A DNA stretch of 64,000 nucleotides from Owenia fusiformis (lineage: Eukaryota > Annelida > Polychaeta > Sabellida > Oweniidae): contig CAIIXF020000001.1 in assembly GCA_903813345.2 (NCBI GenBank), positions 4,280,001 to 4,344,000 on the forward strand, read 5' to 3'. Position 1 is the stretch's first letter. The number at the start of each line of letters is the position of its first letter. Below are positions 25,601 to 40,600 of this stretch, in pieces. The translations under genes were made by a program, and so were the position numbers. The notes beneath the pieces are model-generated. The model had not been told where the DNA came from. It worked only from the letters and a program-made list of their open reading frames with translations, and ran no database searches.

Positions 25601-28600
25601 GTTTCATTGAAGATATGTTAGTTCAGTGATTTTGTATCTTTTAAATAGATTGGTATAAAATATTTTCTAATGTGTGAAAAGAATTTAAGCCCAAGACTCA
25701 GTGCACTGTGGAATGACCATTTCTTTCAGGCGTTGTTCCCTAAATTTAAACTTGATGCTGTGCATCTGGGCAAACTTTGGAAAGCAACACCTTCAAGGAA
25801 TGGTCATCCCACATTGCATTGAGTCCAGGACTTAAATTCTTCTTTGATTTTACATTTATTATGACATTATTTATGGACTCTGTGACTCAGGATGTATAGT
25901 CGATTCTTATTATTCACTTTGGAGTGGTCATTGGCAATGCTTGCAGCATTTGTAACATGAAAATATTTTGTCACATATTACAATTACTCAAATGATATTG
26001 ATCAGATTGACTTGAAACTTATAGAGAGAACATAGGTATAGGCTTTGCTTATCTTATAAATTACTGCAGATTATAAGCAATATAGGTAACCATGGGAACA
26101 AATGAAGAAGTAACAGTCATGTAGACTTAAAATTCAATTAGTGACACCTACAAATAATTACAAAAGTGTTCAGATTATAGGCATTATCCATTACCACGAT
26201 ACCCATTTCAGAAAGTTAGGTTTCTAAGCTCAAAATTCAGGTTTGTTCATCCCTGTTCAATCTTTGCCTTAATTTCTGCAAAAAAAGTTCATATCAGCCC
26301 AGTTCCACAGCTTTTATATAAGCTATTTTAGTATGAAACAGCAGCACATACTCTTGACATTCTGTATTTACCTTTATTAGAATCATAACTCATTAATAGT
26401 TATTAAAGTATGCAGGTCGTAGCAACCTTTGAGTTTGGCAACCCTGGGTTGTTGAATTCCATGCTCCCTGAGGAGGCAATAAATATAACAGTATCTGTCA
26501 AGTAGATGAAACATCGCCTAATTTATGATTAACTCATTTTTGTATCTTTCAAGTAAAACTACAGCTTGATTCATAAGAGATTTTATAATATGTAAAAATG
26601 TTTAAATTTAGTAAATAAAAGTTTATTAAAAAAATAGATCCTGGAGTTATGATTAAATTCAAAGAGGAAGGTATATTCTAATCTCATGAATTTCATATCA
26701 AAGCAAAATTAGATGGAAATGAATTGATTTTAAGGTTAATCTACATTATTGCATTGAATCTGAATTTTCCAAATGTCCTAGTTCTTACTTGCTAGAACTA
26801 TGTGATTCCACTTGCACCTCCAGACTGTGTTTGGTCGTGAATAATTTATTGATAAATTCTTCTACATGCATGACTTACATGTAGACTTAGCATTAACCTT
26901 AGGCTGGGATGAATACGCTTCGTAATATTTAGTGTAATTCTTGCCTTTTGCTATGCTGGTGAGAATCTATCCATTCTAGGGTCTCATCGTTTCATTCTGA
27001 CATTTCTCATGGCTGCTTATTGTCAGCTCTTAGTGTCATGAAATAAAGTAATTTCTATTACCCTTTGCCCTCCTGGACAACTTTTAAGTTTATACCATTG
27101 GCTAATAGGGGGGTGATTTATGTGGAAGTAGAGATGATGGAAATGGCAGAAATCTTCGGATTTTTCAAAATGAATGCATTAATATGTTGTGAAAAACAAT
27201 AATCATATTAAATTGTCTACTGTATTATATGTTTTCAGTATATCAATGAAGGAAGCTTGGAGCAGTTGCTAGGCAATAAGAGGTTGGATCTATCGTGGTC
27301 CGTGCGAGTCCAGCTGGCTCTGGACATGGCTAAAGGCATGCGGTATCTTCACCACAGGGGTGTCTTTCACAGAGACTTTACTTCCAAGGTAAGTCAAATT
27401 GGAATATTCTGCTGGCAATCTTATGGTTATCTTATAAAATGTTAAGGAATGAATTTTCTGGCTTATTTGATCGGTTCCTTAACACAAAGATTTAAAACAT
27501 TTCCTGCTATACCCTCTGTGATAAAATATTGAGGTGAGAAATAAAATACAAATTGTCTGTAAAAACTGCTGTTTGCTGAGTAAACAATGCTGATTTTTGA
27601 ACCCTACTTGTATATTCTATAAATTCTTGTAAATTTTAAATGAAATTGATATCACTATAGTAGAAAATTAATAACTTTCCTGATGTAAATTGATATTTAT
27701 TGAATACTATAGTAATTGCAATCTATGGTATATCAGGGGTATCTTTATGCATTTACATATATGATTGGTGTCATGATTGTTGCATGGTAAGTGACTAGGT
27801 AGTTTAGCTCAGTAATAGGGGCTATTTGTCTCGTTAAATCAATTGGCTTGATACATTTTTTCCTCCACTTATCTACTATTCCTCCATTAACATTGTTTTC
27901 TGATGACACTTCATTGCAGTTTATTCCACCATTTATCGAACACATGTCATGGAAAATTGGAGGAAAGTGGGACCTGTTCACAATATGAACTTAGGATTTT
28001 TCAACATGGATTTCATTGGCAACTGATATATATGTGTGTATGACAAAAACAATAGAAAAAATTCAAGAAAATCATGAAAATCTTTCATTGTAGAGATTAA
28101 GTTGGGTCTCTCATTTGAGAAAAAATCCTTGTGAGAATACTAGAGTCCATTTCACTGTTTAACTGCGTCAGTAAAAGCTAAAAAATAAGAAATCAAAATA
28201 TCATTTTGCAATAATATATGGAAAAATATATTCTTATTGTACATGAATGACATTTGTATATCTTGGATTGCTTCTAGTTTGGCTTATAAAGTGTGTGGCC
28301 TCTTATATTTGGATGCTTCTCTGCCATGTTATTTTCAATAAGATTAACATGGCTGAAATTCTTCAAATTACGAGACAGCACAGGCTTATTGCACAAAAAA
28401 CTAAAAAATCTGAAATATACAAATGTCATTCATGTACATTATGAATATACTTTTCCATATATTATTGCACAATGGTCTCCCAGTTTCTTATTTTTGCCAT
28501 TCTACTGACGCAATGAAGCAGTGAAATGGACTCTACACAAAACTGTTTGCTTTTTGGTAAGATTCTGTATGCAGTATAGCGATTGACATTTGAAGCATTC

Positions 28601-31600
28601 GAACAACTATGCTCTATTAGCAGTTTTATTGTATTTAACACCTGTTATTTTATTCAATTATCTGAAGGTCAACAACACAATATTGCACATATTTGGTTAC
28701 ATTAAGACAATCAGGATTTGCAATTAAGGTCATAATGCCTGTAACACATGGTTCAATCTGTTGTCAATAGTACAATAACGTCATTTCTAAGGGCGATATA
28801 GTGAAATATTGGACCAAGGGCCGAAAGTGAAATATTGGACCAAGGGCCGAAGGCCCAAGGTCCAATATTTCACTACAGGAAAACCTGTATATCTGAACAC
28901 CTGGCTAATCCGAACACCTTCCAATATGAACACTTTTTTTCGGTCCCATTTTTTCCTCCCATTGACTCCCATGTTAAAAAAACCTTGAAATCTGAACACC
29001 TCCTTATTTGAACAGTGAACAACCAGATTTGAAAAAGTGACCTGTCTAATCTGAACATTTTTATCAGAAATCAAATGTCTGGACATTTCAATTAAAGCCA
29101 CATATTGAGTCAATGTTATAGTTGTTATTTATCTTTACATATGCAAATATACAAATGCAATCAAAGAACCAATTGTCCTAATTAACTTATTTAGTCTCAG
29201 TGACATCCCTAATTTGTGGAAAACAACAGGATGTTTTGGAAAGGAGTGAATACAGGAGTTAATTGGTTTATCCTATTCGAAAAGAACTGAATGTTTTATT
29301 TTTGGATTAAGAGAAAGGTGTGAATCAAGAAGATAATTGATTTATCATTATTGGAAATTACCTGGATGTTTTTGGTTTGGATTAAGAGAAAGGTGAGAGT
29401 CTGGGAGATAATTGGTTTATCCTTATTGTAAATTAACTGGATGTTTTTGATTTGGATTATGAACAGGTCTTAAATGTTTTATATCCCATGGGTCTGTTAT
29501 GATAGCTAAGATTCAATCAGTAAATGTTTTATAATCACAAAGACAACACAGACACCATTTGCAGACACTATTATATCACGAGAAGGAGAAAAAATCCAAC
29601 TTCGTAATATTTGCATACATCTGACATCCTGAATGCCCTTGATATTTTGAAGGATTATACATCATCTCGAATGAACACTCATGAAAAATTATTTTTACTT
29701 GAAGAGGATATCTACTCAAATATTGCTAATGCTAAAAGTGCCAAGAAACAAACAACAATGAAGGACTTTTTCAAGCAAAAGTAAAGCAGTGCTATATAAC
29801 CATAATATGGGATAAGCCATTTGATAAGTATAGGATTTCGTACGAGACTATCATATACTTTTACAGTGTATTACAAAGTTTTTGCCAAAATATAAGAGTT
29901 ATTTTTACTAAAATGATGAAATTGTTCAAAATATAAATAAAACATAGCATATAGGCTATAGGCCTATTGTAGAATTAACTCATCAACAACATGTTTTGCT
30001 TTCTGACTTAGTATTAAGTGTTCAATATAGTGCACTGAACAATGAAAATCCCCCTCCCCCGACCAACAAAATCCTCGAAATTTGAACACCTGCCAATTTG
30101 AACGCTTTTGGCTGGTCCCATGGGTGTTCGGATTAGACAGGTTTTACTGTATATCGCTCGCAGAAATGACGTTATTAGTATGATTACCACCGTTAATGAC
30201 TAGGACTGAAACAGCAAGAAATCTTACGCATTGAACGATATCTAATTTCCCGGGGAAAATTGCCGGTCCAGAATATATTCTAGACCGGTCCATATGGACC
30301 ACCACTATGACGTCACACATTTCTCAGGTCGATATAGTAAAATAAACGCCTTCTAAACTAGCACTAAAACCCCTAGAACTGGCCCGGCAAGGTGGTAATA
30401 ATGCGTGTTAGATTAAATAGAATAATATTCGTTCTGTCATTAAAAATTGTATTGTGATCAAAACTTTTGAAATATGAAAATTTGATATCAATTAATTGTT
30501 TTGTAACAATGATTCATTTTTTACATTGTCTTGTTAAGATTTACTTTCAAGTAAAGCTAGGCAAAAAATGTTTTCTGATATCTACAGAATCCTTGAAGTT
30601 TGTTCAAGGCTCATCATTATAGTGAATTATATAAGTCAACCAAGATATCAACAATATAGAAAACGATAAATCTAAAGACCAATTGAATGGTTGATTGGTT
30701 AAGAGAAAAAACAGGTTACACAGGTACAAAATCCTTTTGGCAAAATGCTTTCTGATGAAAAGCAAATTAACCCTGCTATGGAATAGATTGGCTCAGAAAA
30801 GTCTTCTTGCTTGTTGGCTTTATGAACTCAAGTTGCCGATGTTTGTTGCTCCATTAGTCAATAATTTCTATTTTTGATTTACTGTACCTTGAATTCAGTT
30901 GTTCAGAGGTCAACCTGTAAAATGCAAGACAGACTAAAATGTTTTTTAAATGCCAAGCAACAACTGTGAGTAGCTATTCCAGTTTACAGTACTCAATCTT
31001 CATAAAACTTGAACAAGCCTTCGACTCACTTGTTGTCCATGCTTTTCTCACTAAAGAATAAACTACCGAATTTTCTTTCATCTTTAGAAGATTGTTCCTT
31101 ACCATATTTGCTATTCATGAATTATGGCTGATTCTTGATATTTTGAGTTTTTATCACAACTACACTGACTTAACAATCGTGCGTAGAACAACTCTTCAGG
31201 TCAATAATAATTCAAGGTTTTTCAATAGGAAAAGTACTTAACTTGCAAAACTCAGGTAAAGGTCTATGGAATAATTGACCCGACAACTGAAGATTGTCAC
31301 GGACGCTTTTTATGAGTCTTCAACTGGCATTTATGGCTTTCACTTGATTAATATCACAAAAATCACTCTCTAGATTTAATTTGCTTAATTCCCTTTTTGT
31401 TTGGTAATTTCATCATTTATTCAGCATTTGAATTGTGTATTGTTTGTTTATTTTAGAATGTGTTAATCAACAAAGAGGACGGCAAGTACAGTGCAGTGGT
31501 GGGTGATTTTGGCCTGGCTGCTCGTATACCTGACCCCCTGTAAGTATAAATCAGGAATATCAGAAAAACTGCTATGGTACATGTACAAAACAAACCCAGT

Positions 31601-34600
31601 TTTGAAGACATGCATATCATTTGTTTGTGTTCAATAAGAGCAAAGCTGAAGTATTAGTAGAGACAAAGATTGATCTGTAAAATGAAGCCCTCTGATTGGT
31701 CAGTTCTTGTGCTGTACCAATCTGTATTGTTACTGAGATTGTCCCCATTGATCATCTCCATCGCAATACAGAAAATATTGGTATGGAAGAGACAATCTCA
31801 GTAGCAATACAGAGGATCACACAATAAAAATGTTATTGAATAATTTGAAGTGCAATACAGGGTATATTCTGTCTCAATATTCTGTATTGGCACTCGACTT
31901 TGTCTCGTTCTCGAGCAGAATATATCCTGTATTGCACTTAAAATCATTCAACATTCAATAACTTATAATCATTTCAAGAGATGAATGAGGTTTTACCTTT
32001 AGTATCTATATAGACAGTATTATGTACCATTTATAAGGCCTGTTTTCTGGATAGTAAAATGCGTCTGAATGATAATGATACCATATAGTGAACTCATCTA
32101 TCAACTGAAACAGAAATTATGTCATGTTTCCCCATTGATTTCCATGACAACCTACCTGAATTCTATGCAATTGCCTATATACAGTGAAGCTGTTGAGGGA
32201 ATACCTTAATTAGGGTTAGCAACAAGAGCTGTTCACGATATATTTGTTTCACTGTAGTAATATAATATCAAGGCAACTTGATTGAGCGAATTATCTGAAC
32301 ATATTGCATGATTTGATATTCTATGATAATATCAATGCATTTATCTTCATTTAATGATACTTGATCACTAAATATAATGATTATATTTTGTAATTGAATA
32401 TGGCTTCTTTGATGAACCAGGTTCATTAAAAAATTACCATTTACTTTGATTATTATATATCATCATCATTTGGTGTAAAAATCATTTTGCAAATTAGATG
32501 CTATATTTCAGTATGTACCGTACATTATTGTACAGTATGTAAGCCTGGAAAAGGGGTTCTGTTTAAGTGGCAGAAAAGGAGAGAGAGCATATGAAATATT
32601 GGAATTTATTTCAAATTCCGATTCCCTTCCAAAATGAAAAGATTTGAGATATCTGATTAATTTTGGAAATCATTTAAGATGCAAAAATTGAAAAATAAGA
32701 TAATAATTTTTTAAGATAACCTTGATTAATCAAAGTATTATCATAAAATAAAGTCATAGGACTTTTTAGAAAATTGCAATCCTGTGAGCAAATCATCTTA
32801 TAAATTCTGACTATTTTTAAAAGTTTATCCCGAATTTATCACTTTTCTTTGTTGTCTATTTAAATGAACTTTTATATCAATTGATTTTTGTATGAATATA
32901 TACAAATACATACCAATAAAAAGAAAATCAACTAATTCAATTGAGAATCATTGATGAACTCAAAGATAATCTAAATAGTCTGTCTGCACAAATGAAGCAA
33001 GGCAGTGCAAAATTTATGAAGATGTTTATCAAAACAAAGTACAAGTAAAGGTATATATGTATATCTATATAGGTCAGTCTGAGTATGTTTACATATTGTA
33101 AATATATAAAGCAGGTGTGACCTTCTTTCTTGAAATATTATTGGAACTGCTTCATGCCATGTAATGACAGGCTACATAGATTTCTTCTTATTTAAACACA
33201 AAATACTGTACCTGGAATATACTCGTATATCAAAGGAACTTTGCTTTTCAAAATATGAAATACAGTTGTTAGTTGTTTTGAGGATAAATAAACAGTAGAA
33301 TTGGTTTCAGTGTTTTTATTTTCTCAGATACCATGAATATATTTCTATCGACTTTTTTAAACATGTTCTCTCTTTTGGCTATCTTACTGTTTCAAAACTG
33401 TTCAAATACAGGATTCCTTGACTTTCTGAGACAAATGAGAATCCAATGTAAGAAAGGTTGAAGTACAGAAAGCCGGCTTGTTTGAGATAAACAAGATTTT
33501 CTCAACTTCCAGTCTGTATCTCCTTTATGGATGGCTGCCAATTGGGTTTGCTCTAATGTCAGTTTGTTTTTCTCTCTCTTCATAGTCTACCCATGTTGAT
33601 CTGCTGTAGAGCAGATTTCCCTCTGATACAGTGACTATGGATTCGATCTCGTTTTGGCAAATCTACTTTGTGTGTTGTATTATTGCATTAAAGTAGTGAT
33701 TAACTGTGTTCCATAACTCATACAAAAGGTTCCTAGTCAACTCGGACCCTAGTTAACTCGGACCCTAGTCAACTTGGACCCTAGTTAACTCGGACCCTAG
33801 TCAACTCGGACCCTAGTCAACTTGGACCTATGTATTTTTTATATTTTTCCTCAGTTGAGCATTAAAATGATAAGGTATATATAAAAACAACATTAATCAT
33901 ATATAATTGTTAGATAGAACAATGGTTGATAATGGTGAAAAATAATTCTGACACTTTTGAGTCAATCATAAACCATTCAGCCTGATTGTGAACTCATATA
34001 CTGGTAGGAATAAATATTAAATAACCAAGATTTTGATTTTACATGAAACCAGTTAATTTGTCTTCCAAACAAATAGTATGTAACAATAAATTAGAAATTC
34101 AAAGGTGAATTAAATGTTGTTGACCTCAATTCTTCAAACCAAGTTAAAAGGGTTAAACATGTTTGTAAACAATTGAAAGCCCATGATTTTTAAGGAATTT
34201 CTTATAATGAAAATTAAAGATAAAGTTTCAAATCAAACGATAACACCATATTTGATAATTTTGTAACTTGTATTTGCAATTCTTTGATTTATTAAATCAA
34301 AATATATTTCAAATTCCCTACTCATTGAATATTTTACTAAGGTCACCAAATTATTTAATCATTGTATTTCCACATTTGAAGCTTTGAAATATGAAATAAT
34401 CATGGATTTTCGACAAACAGAAAGTAATTTTACACACATGTTTAGAAAATGAAATTGGAAATAAAATTGTTTAAAACACAAATGCGCTAACACATTTTCC
34501 TATACTGTATATTGGAATTAATGTAATACCTCTATATTTTGTTTACTTCAACACCCTAATTAAATGCTTATCAGAGGATACAAGATTTGTTAATTAGGTT

Positions 34601-37600
34601 TCTTAGTCAAAGTTATTATAACAGCATTATACACAACAGGCTAAATTGAATTCATTTTTTAAAGACATAGTATAGTTCCAATTCTATATAAAGTCAATAT
34701 AAAATGAATCAAAATCATTCAAAATCATTCTCATTTAATTATAAAGAGTTATTTGATCCCACATGACGCAAATAGCATAGAAGTATAAAGGTTGTAAAGA
34801 CTGATTTTGACTCATCAGAAATATACATAAACATCATTATTTAAAGATTTCAGTAATGAATTGAATTATATCTTAAACCATTCCAATATTCTTAATATTT
34901 TGAAAGTTAATTGCTTTCACCTCTAACATAGCAAAATACCTCTGATTTATATTAAATATAACTGGGTCCAAGTTAACTAGGGTCCGAGTTGACTAGGGTC
35001 CGAGTTAACTAGGGTCCAAGTTGACTAGGGTCCGAGTTAACTAGGGTCCGAGTTGACCAGATACCATACAAAAGGCTTGTGTCTGCTTGTACATACCTAA
35101 AGGAACACAGACCTACTTCAATGGAGTTCCTAGGTCTATCTTCATTGATGAAATGCATAGATGAATTATGTAATAAAATATTGAATTATAAATCCTCTAC
35201 CATAAGTCTTTTGCTCACCTTCATTGGTGGTAAACAAAAAACAAAATTAAAAACAAAAAAAGCTCTGGATGAAGTAATAACCCATTGGGTTACATCTGTG
35301 CTGGATATCTGTTTAGACAGACTTCCTTCCACATTTCATGTTATGCTTGGAGAAATCATCATTAACTTGTTTACCTTATATCCTAGACAAACCGAGCATG
35401 TTGCAGTAAAATATGAGTTTGGATACATAAATTATAACAACATTTTCTTTGATCTGAAATTCATGAAAGAACAATAAACCCATGCTATAAATAAGAGTGA
35501 AGTTAGCAAGGAATAGCATAAACACAAGCATGGAATTAGCTCATATGGAATCAGCATGTATGACCTGAAGAACTTTCAGTTATATCTTATCTTAAGTTGA
35601 ATGACTTTACCAAAACTAGGTCAACCAGAAAACAACACTAAACAAACCTAGAAAAATAAATACCAGCAATGTGATTCCCTGAATGCTGTCTAGTTATAAA
35701 CTGATGTAGATGAAACTCTCTTTTAAGAAGCAAAGTCAAACAAATGCAAAGGGTAACAATTTATAGATGTCAGTCAGAAAAGCAAGCCAAGAAGTTCATT
35801 AATTGAAGATCCGTTCACATTTTTAATTAAACTCATCAAAGTGATGTTGAAAATAAGTATAACATACACTAAATGGTTATCATTCAAAGGGCTTCGTTTA
35901 TTTCTCAATTCAGGAATGAAGTGAAATACACCTTGGGCCAAGTATGGAGTTGTACCTGGCCTTACTTGACCATCAACCTTGTTTTATGTCAGATATTGTC
36001 CATTGGTGTCACAAAAGACAAATGACTCCACAGTTTAGTAAAATAACAACTAAAAACCAATTTGAAGAAAAACATATATGATAGTATGAATTCTATGCAG
36101 AGATACACAGTATATATGTTTATTTTTGGCTGAAGATTGAACTTACCTTTTTCAAAAAAATATCATGAATCAATTAAGATTTGTGAAATACTGTAATAAA
36201 CTTTATTCGTGGGTAAAGAGATTGGTTCCCTTCATATCTAATGGTTCAACCATAAGTTGTTTTGGAAAGAGCTGAGACAAGAATGCCTATTAAAATCTAT
36301 TTTGGTGTGATCTGGCTCATCAATTTATAGATACGAGTACACAGATAAAACATAGTCGGTAAAGTACAGTACAGTGCAGATCCTTTTACATATCATTTCT
36401 TTATTACAAACTTCCAGGATCTTTGCCTCCTATCTTTGATGGCTCTTATAAATGATGTGTTCCATCATTTAGTCATTTCGGGAAGGCTATTTACATGTTT
36501 CTATTGTACATGTATTATTCTCTTTATTTATTCCTGTGGGAGTTACTTTGGGCTGGAAGATTATATGGACTTAAAACAATCCCTTACACCCCTTAAAATA
36601 AGTATCATAATTCAAAATACAATGTTTATCATAATGGCTGTTTTAATCATTTTCTGTGTTGTTATTTGAAATAGTTGTTTATTTCCATTTAGATGTCACA
36701 TATTTGTCTCAAATGGACATTTTTGCTTCAGTCAACTATGATGTAGAACATATTTAGATTTAGGAACACTTTTAGAACAACAAGATAAATTTTTCTTTTG
36801 TATTTCAGTGACAACAGCAAGAAATTGCCAATAGTCGGCTCCCCCTATTGGATGTCCCCAGAGTGTCTGAATGACAAGAGATATGATGAAAGGGTAACTA
36901 ACAATTGAATTATTATGTTGATATATTAAGAAGGCAAAAGCAATGTATGAAAACATGTCAGGAAAATACAGATGCAAAAGTATATTTCTGATTGGAAAAT
37001 GCCATAATATTGGAAGAGACAGTACTATTGGTCAAATAAGATATTTGTCATTTTTCTCTCTGAAAATCTCTTACAAGTCACCATGAAACCAGAATTGATC
37101 AATCTCAAATCCTGATTTGTGCAATAGGACATGCTACCTAGTACATCAAGTTTAATAACTCTCTCATTCAACCGTTAATTAGAATGTTGGATGATCTACA
37201 TGATGCAAATGTTAGGGCTGATTGCATATGTTGTAAGTTCATTCTAGTCTACTTGGCCGAGTTAGCCAAATGGCTCATTTGTTAAGAGTGCCAGGCCAGA
37301 TACATTTGGTGATTGGTGTTGTAGTCTAAATGTGTGAGTGCATTTGGGTGGGTGGCCATGTGTCAGTGCATTTACTCATTTATAAAGAATCTCAGGTGAT
37401 TGCAGTTGTTACTTGATTAATAGTGGGTACTACTTGACCTGATGTGTTTTTTACTTGTCTACTGGACCTTTAAAATACATTTAGAAAGTTACTGTGAGGA
37501 GACATGTTAACTCACACATCGTAGCCCATAAAATGTGTCATAGAATCAATTTGTTATTCCTTTGGTTAATTTTGATATATTTTATTCATGTCATGCATAA

Positions 37601-40600
37601 AACAGGAGTGAATAGTTTTTTTTCATTATTAATGGATGAAAATTTATGTTAAATAGTACATCTTTGCCTGGTCATCATTGTGTTATTCAAAACATCCTGT
37701 CATTTTATTTATTACTTGTTTTCACAAACTTTTTATTTATTTTTGCCCAAATTGTTTAAAATTAGAAATTGTTATCAATACTCTTGTCAAGAAAGCAATT
37801 TATTTATCAGATTGGGCTGTATGTAAACAAGAGGCTGATGGCTACTTGGGAATAGTTTCCTCATTCACTGTACGGTTGTATTTAAAATACAGTATAACAT
37901 GTATATTGGATACCTCACTAATTCAAACACCTCTTAATATGAACATTATTTCTCCCATTTACTCACATGTTAAGAAACCTTGAAATGTTAGACACTGGTT
38001 TATCCAACACTTTTTGGCTGGTAAAACAGACATTTGGCAGAGCATAAATCCTACAATTGAGTCTACTTTTTACCGAGAAATGCATTACTCGTATAATTTT
38101 TACTTTCATTAAGATTTCAAAATTTTAAGTGAAACAGTGAAGTGTGGAGGTTGATTGCTACACAGGGTCATATGGTCATATCATTAGTATGGGATTTGCT
38201 CCTATGTTTCAAATTAACATACATGTCACTTCTGTAAATAAGTGCCACTTCTGTAAATAAGTACCACTTCTGTAAATGGGTGCCACTTCTGTAAATAAGT
38301 GCCACTTCTGAAAATAATTGCTGCTGTTAATGAAAAATGTCTATAACATTGATTGACTGGCAGGTGACAATCACAAATCCTGCTACAGCACTTTGCAATA
38401 ATAAATGTAGCAATATTTGTTTCAAAACAGTTATTCTGAAATTCAGAATGCAAAGATTTAGTGAACTAGAATAATATAATAAAATTGTCATTTTATTAAT
38501 TTACTGTATCAACTGACATTTTAAGACTCTTGTATTTGTAAGAGACTTGGCACTGGAATCAGGGCATTTGCCATTTGCATAAGTTAATCAAAGATTTATG
38601 TATTTATACCATTATACAGTCAGCTTCATTGGCTTAATTAGGAAAATTCCTTTCTCTCAAGTGGCACAAGAGTCACATCATGGTAATTGGTAAATGCAAA
38701 TATTAACATTTGATCGAGAGAAAATCCCCAAAAGTTCTGGTATCTATTACACACCAGGTTTATATTGCTTCATTAAGGAGCATTTTGAAAATACTTTGTA
38801 AAGAAGGATTTGACCGTGCAGCACCTCAAAAATTCCTTCATTATGAAGTTGCTTTAATTCTATACATACGAGTACATGTATATCATTGAAATCTGTGAAA
38901 AGTCTAAATTGTGACTAGGCATAATGTCTCAACTAATTCAATTAGTCTCACAATGTTAATGAAGGTGATAGCTCATAAACATGTCTTGTAGCTACCCTGT
39001 ATATCTGGACTATATCTTAACCCTAGATTCTGACTTCATGTTGTTCTCAAGCTAATTATGCCATATAGTATCTTGAATCAAAGAGGAATCAAAATGAAGT
39101 AATTATTTTTGACTATTCAAGCCAGTATTTTATACCTGGTTGTTTTATTTCTATGAATCAACCATTTTTCATTTAACTATGTTTGCATTTACACTATGTA
39201 TTCTGAGTGCTCAAAAATACTTCAAAAATCATGACTGGCAGTCTCATTTTATCCAAATTCCACTCAAAATTGATTTACGCTACACTACCATTTTGACAAA
39301 ATAATTTTGTTTGTTGTCTCTTCAAAAGGTTTAGAAGAAATCTTGTTTCTGAATTAGCAGCATAAGCATTTATAGAATCCTACATAATAAGTATGTTGAT
39401 ATTGGCATTTCAATTATTTAGATAAATTGCTGTACCTTGTAGTTTCTGACCAATATGTCATTATGATGACATTAATTAGTCAATGAAATATATACTGTCA
39501 GTTAAAATGCGTGTATATGTTATAATTTTTAAAATGTGTATATATGTTAGTGTGTAAATATCCTCTTTATTTATAATTTATGGTTCCTCAAACTAACCTG
39601 AATAACTTATTTCTTTCATAGCTTATCCTCTTTATGTTTGTTTCAGGCTGATGTATTTTCTTTTGGCATTATACTGTGTGAGATTATAGCTAGGATAGAA
39701 GCAGATCCTGATCAACTACCTAGAACCAAGGTGAGTTGCAAATGTCTCTTTGTGAACCCTGAATGGAGTGAAGCCCAAATATGTGAAGATGTGTTGCATA
39801 ATGTATTAGTAAAAACATATATGAGTTGGAATTACATCGTTGATTATTATCATATAGTATCATATAATATAGGATTGATAAAATAAAATAAGAAATAAAA
39901 TATTTAATATGTCTACAATGTTATGATAATTTATGGTCTACATATACGTAGACCATTCAGACAGAACGTCTACCTTTTATTAATTAGACCATCTGAATGA
40001 ACGTTCAAAAGATATTTTGTATTCCTTTAAGAAAAAGAATCACCAGTCATCTTGTCTAAGTTCTGCAACCCGTAGAAATGTATAAAATCTGTATGTCTTT
40101 TTCAGAATTTCGGCCTGGATTACGTGGCATTTAGTAAAATGGTAGAAAAATCTTGTCCTCCTGTGGACTTCTTACAACTGGCCTTTAGGTGCTGTCAGGT
40201 ATGTTGACTTTTACTAATGATCAAAAGAACCTAAATAAATGATGAGAGTTGCAGACATAAAATTCTTGGACACCCATTAGTCATAATACACTCTACTATA
40301 CCTTTGCATTTGGTGTTCATGAGCAACCCATTTGGCTTATCAGTAATGATTATGTTATTTGTTCTTATGTGTCTGCTGCTTATGAATGGTTTATTGGATG
40401 ACTATTAGATGTTAATAAGGTACTTTCAAAAATATACTAAACAATACAATTAGACAAACAGAATGTCTTATGCATTTCTAGGGGTAAGGTATAGTAGAGT
40501 GTAATAGTTATAGTGTTTTGTTAAGATATTTGTGTTTTTTGCTCAATGTGTTATGAAGAATAACAGTAAATCTGAATGGTTTGCATTCCTTAATTGCTAT

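Larger units (their letters stand above)
28771..30180. repeat. outer inverted repeat interrupted by a pogo element
   Basis: 28771-28799 and 30151-30180 are inverted copies (ATAACGTCATTTCT, GCGATAT) with about four differences in 30 bases. Between them on the left are two copies of GTGAAATATTGGACCAAGGG and one inverted copy. Confidence 0.65.

Noticed and set aside
35079-35477. 132-codon ORF just after the foldback element
   Set aside because: Starts at GTG, has no recognisable domain, and lies in an AT-rich intron. One open frame of this size is not enough to call a gene.
36436-36669. Hydrophobic 77-codon ORF
   Set aside because: Hydrophobic bias is expected from T-rich intron sequence; no homology.
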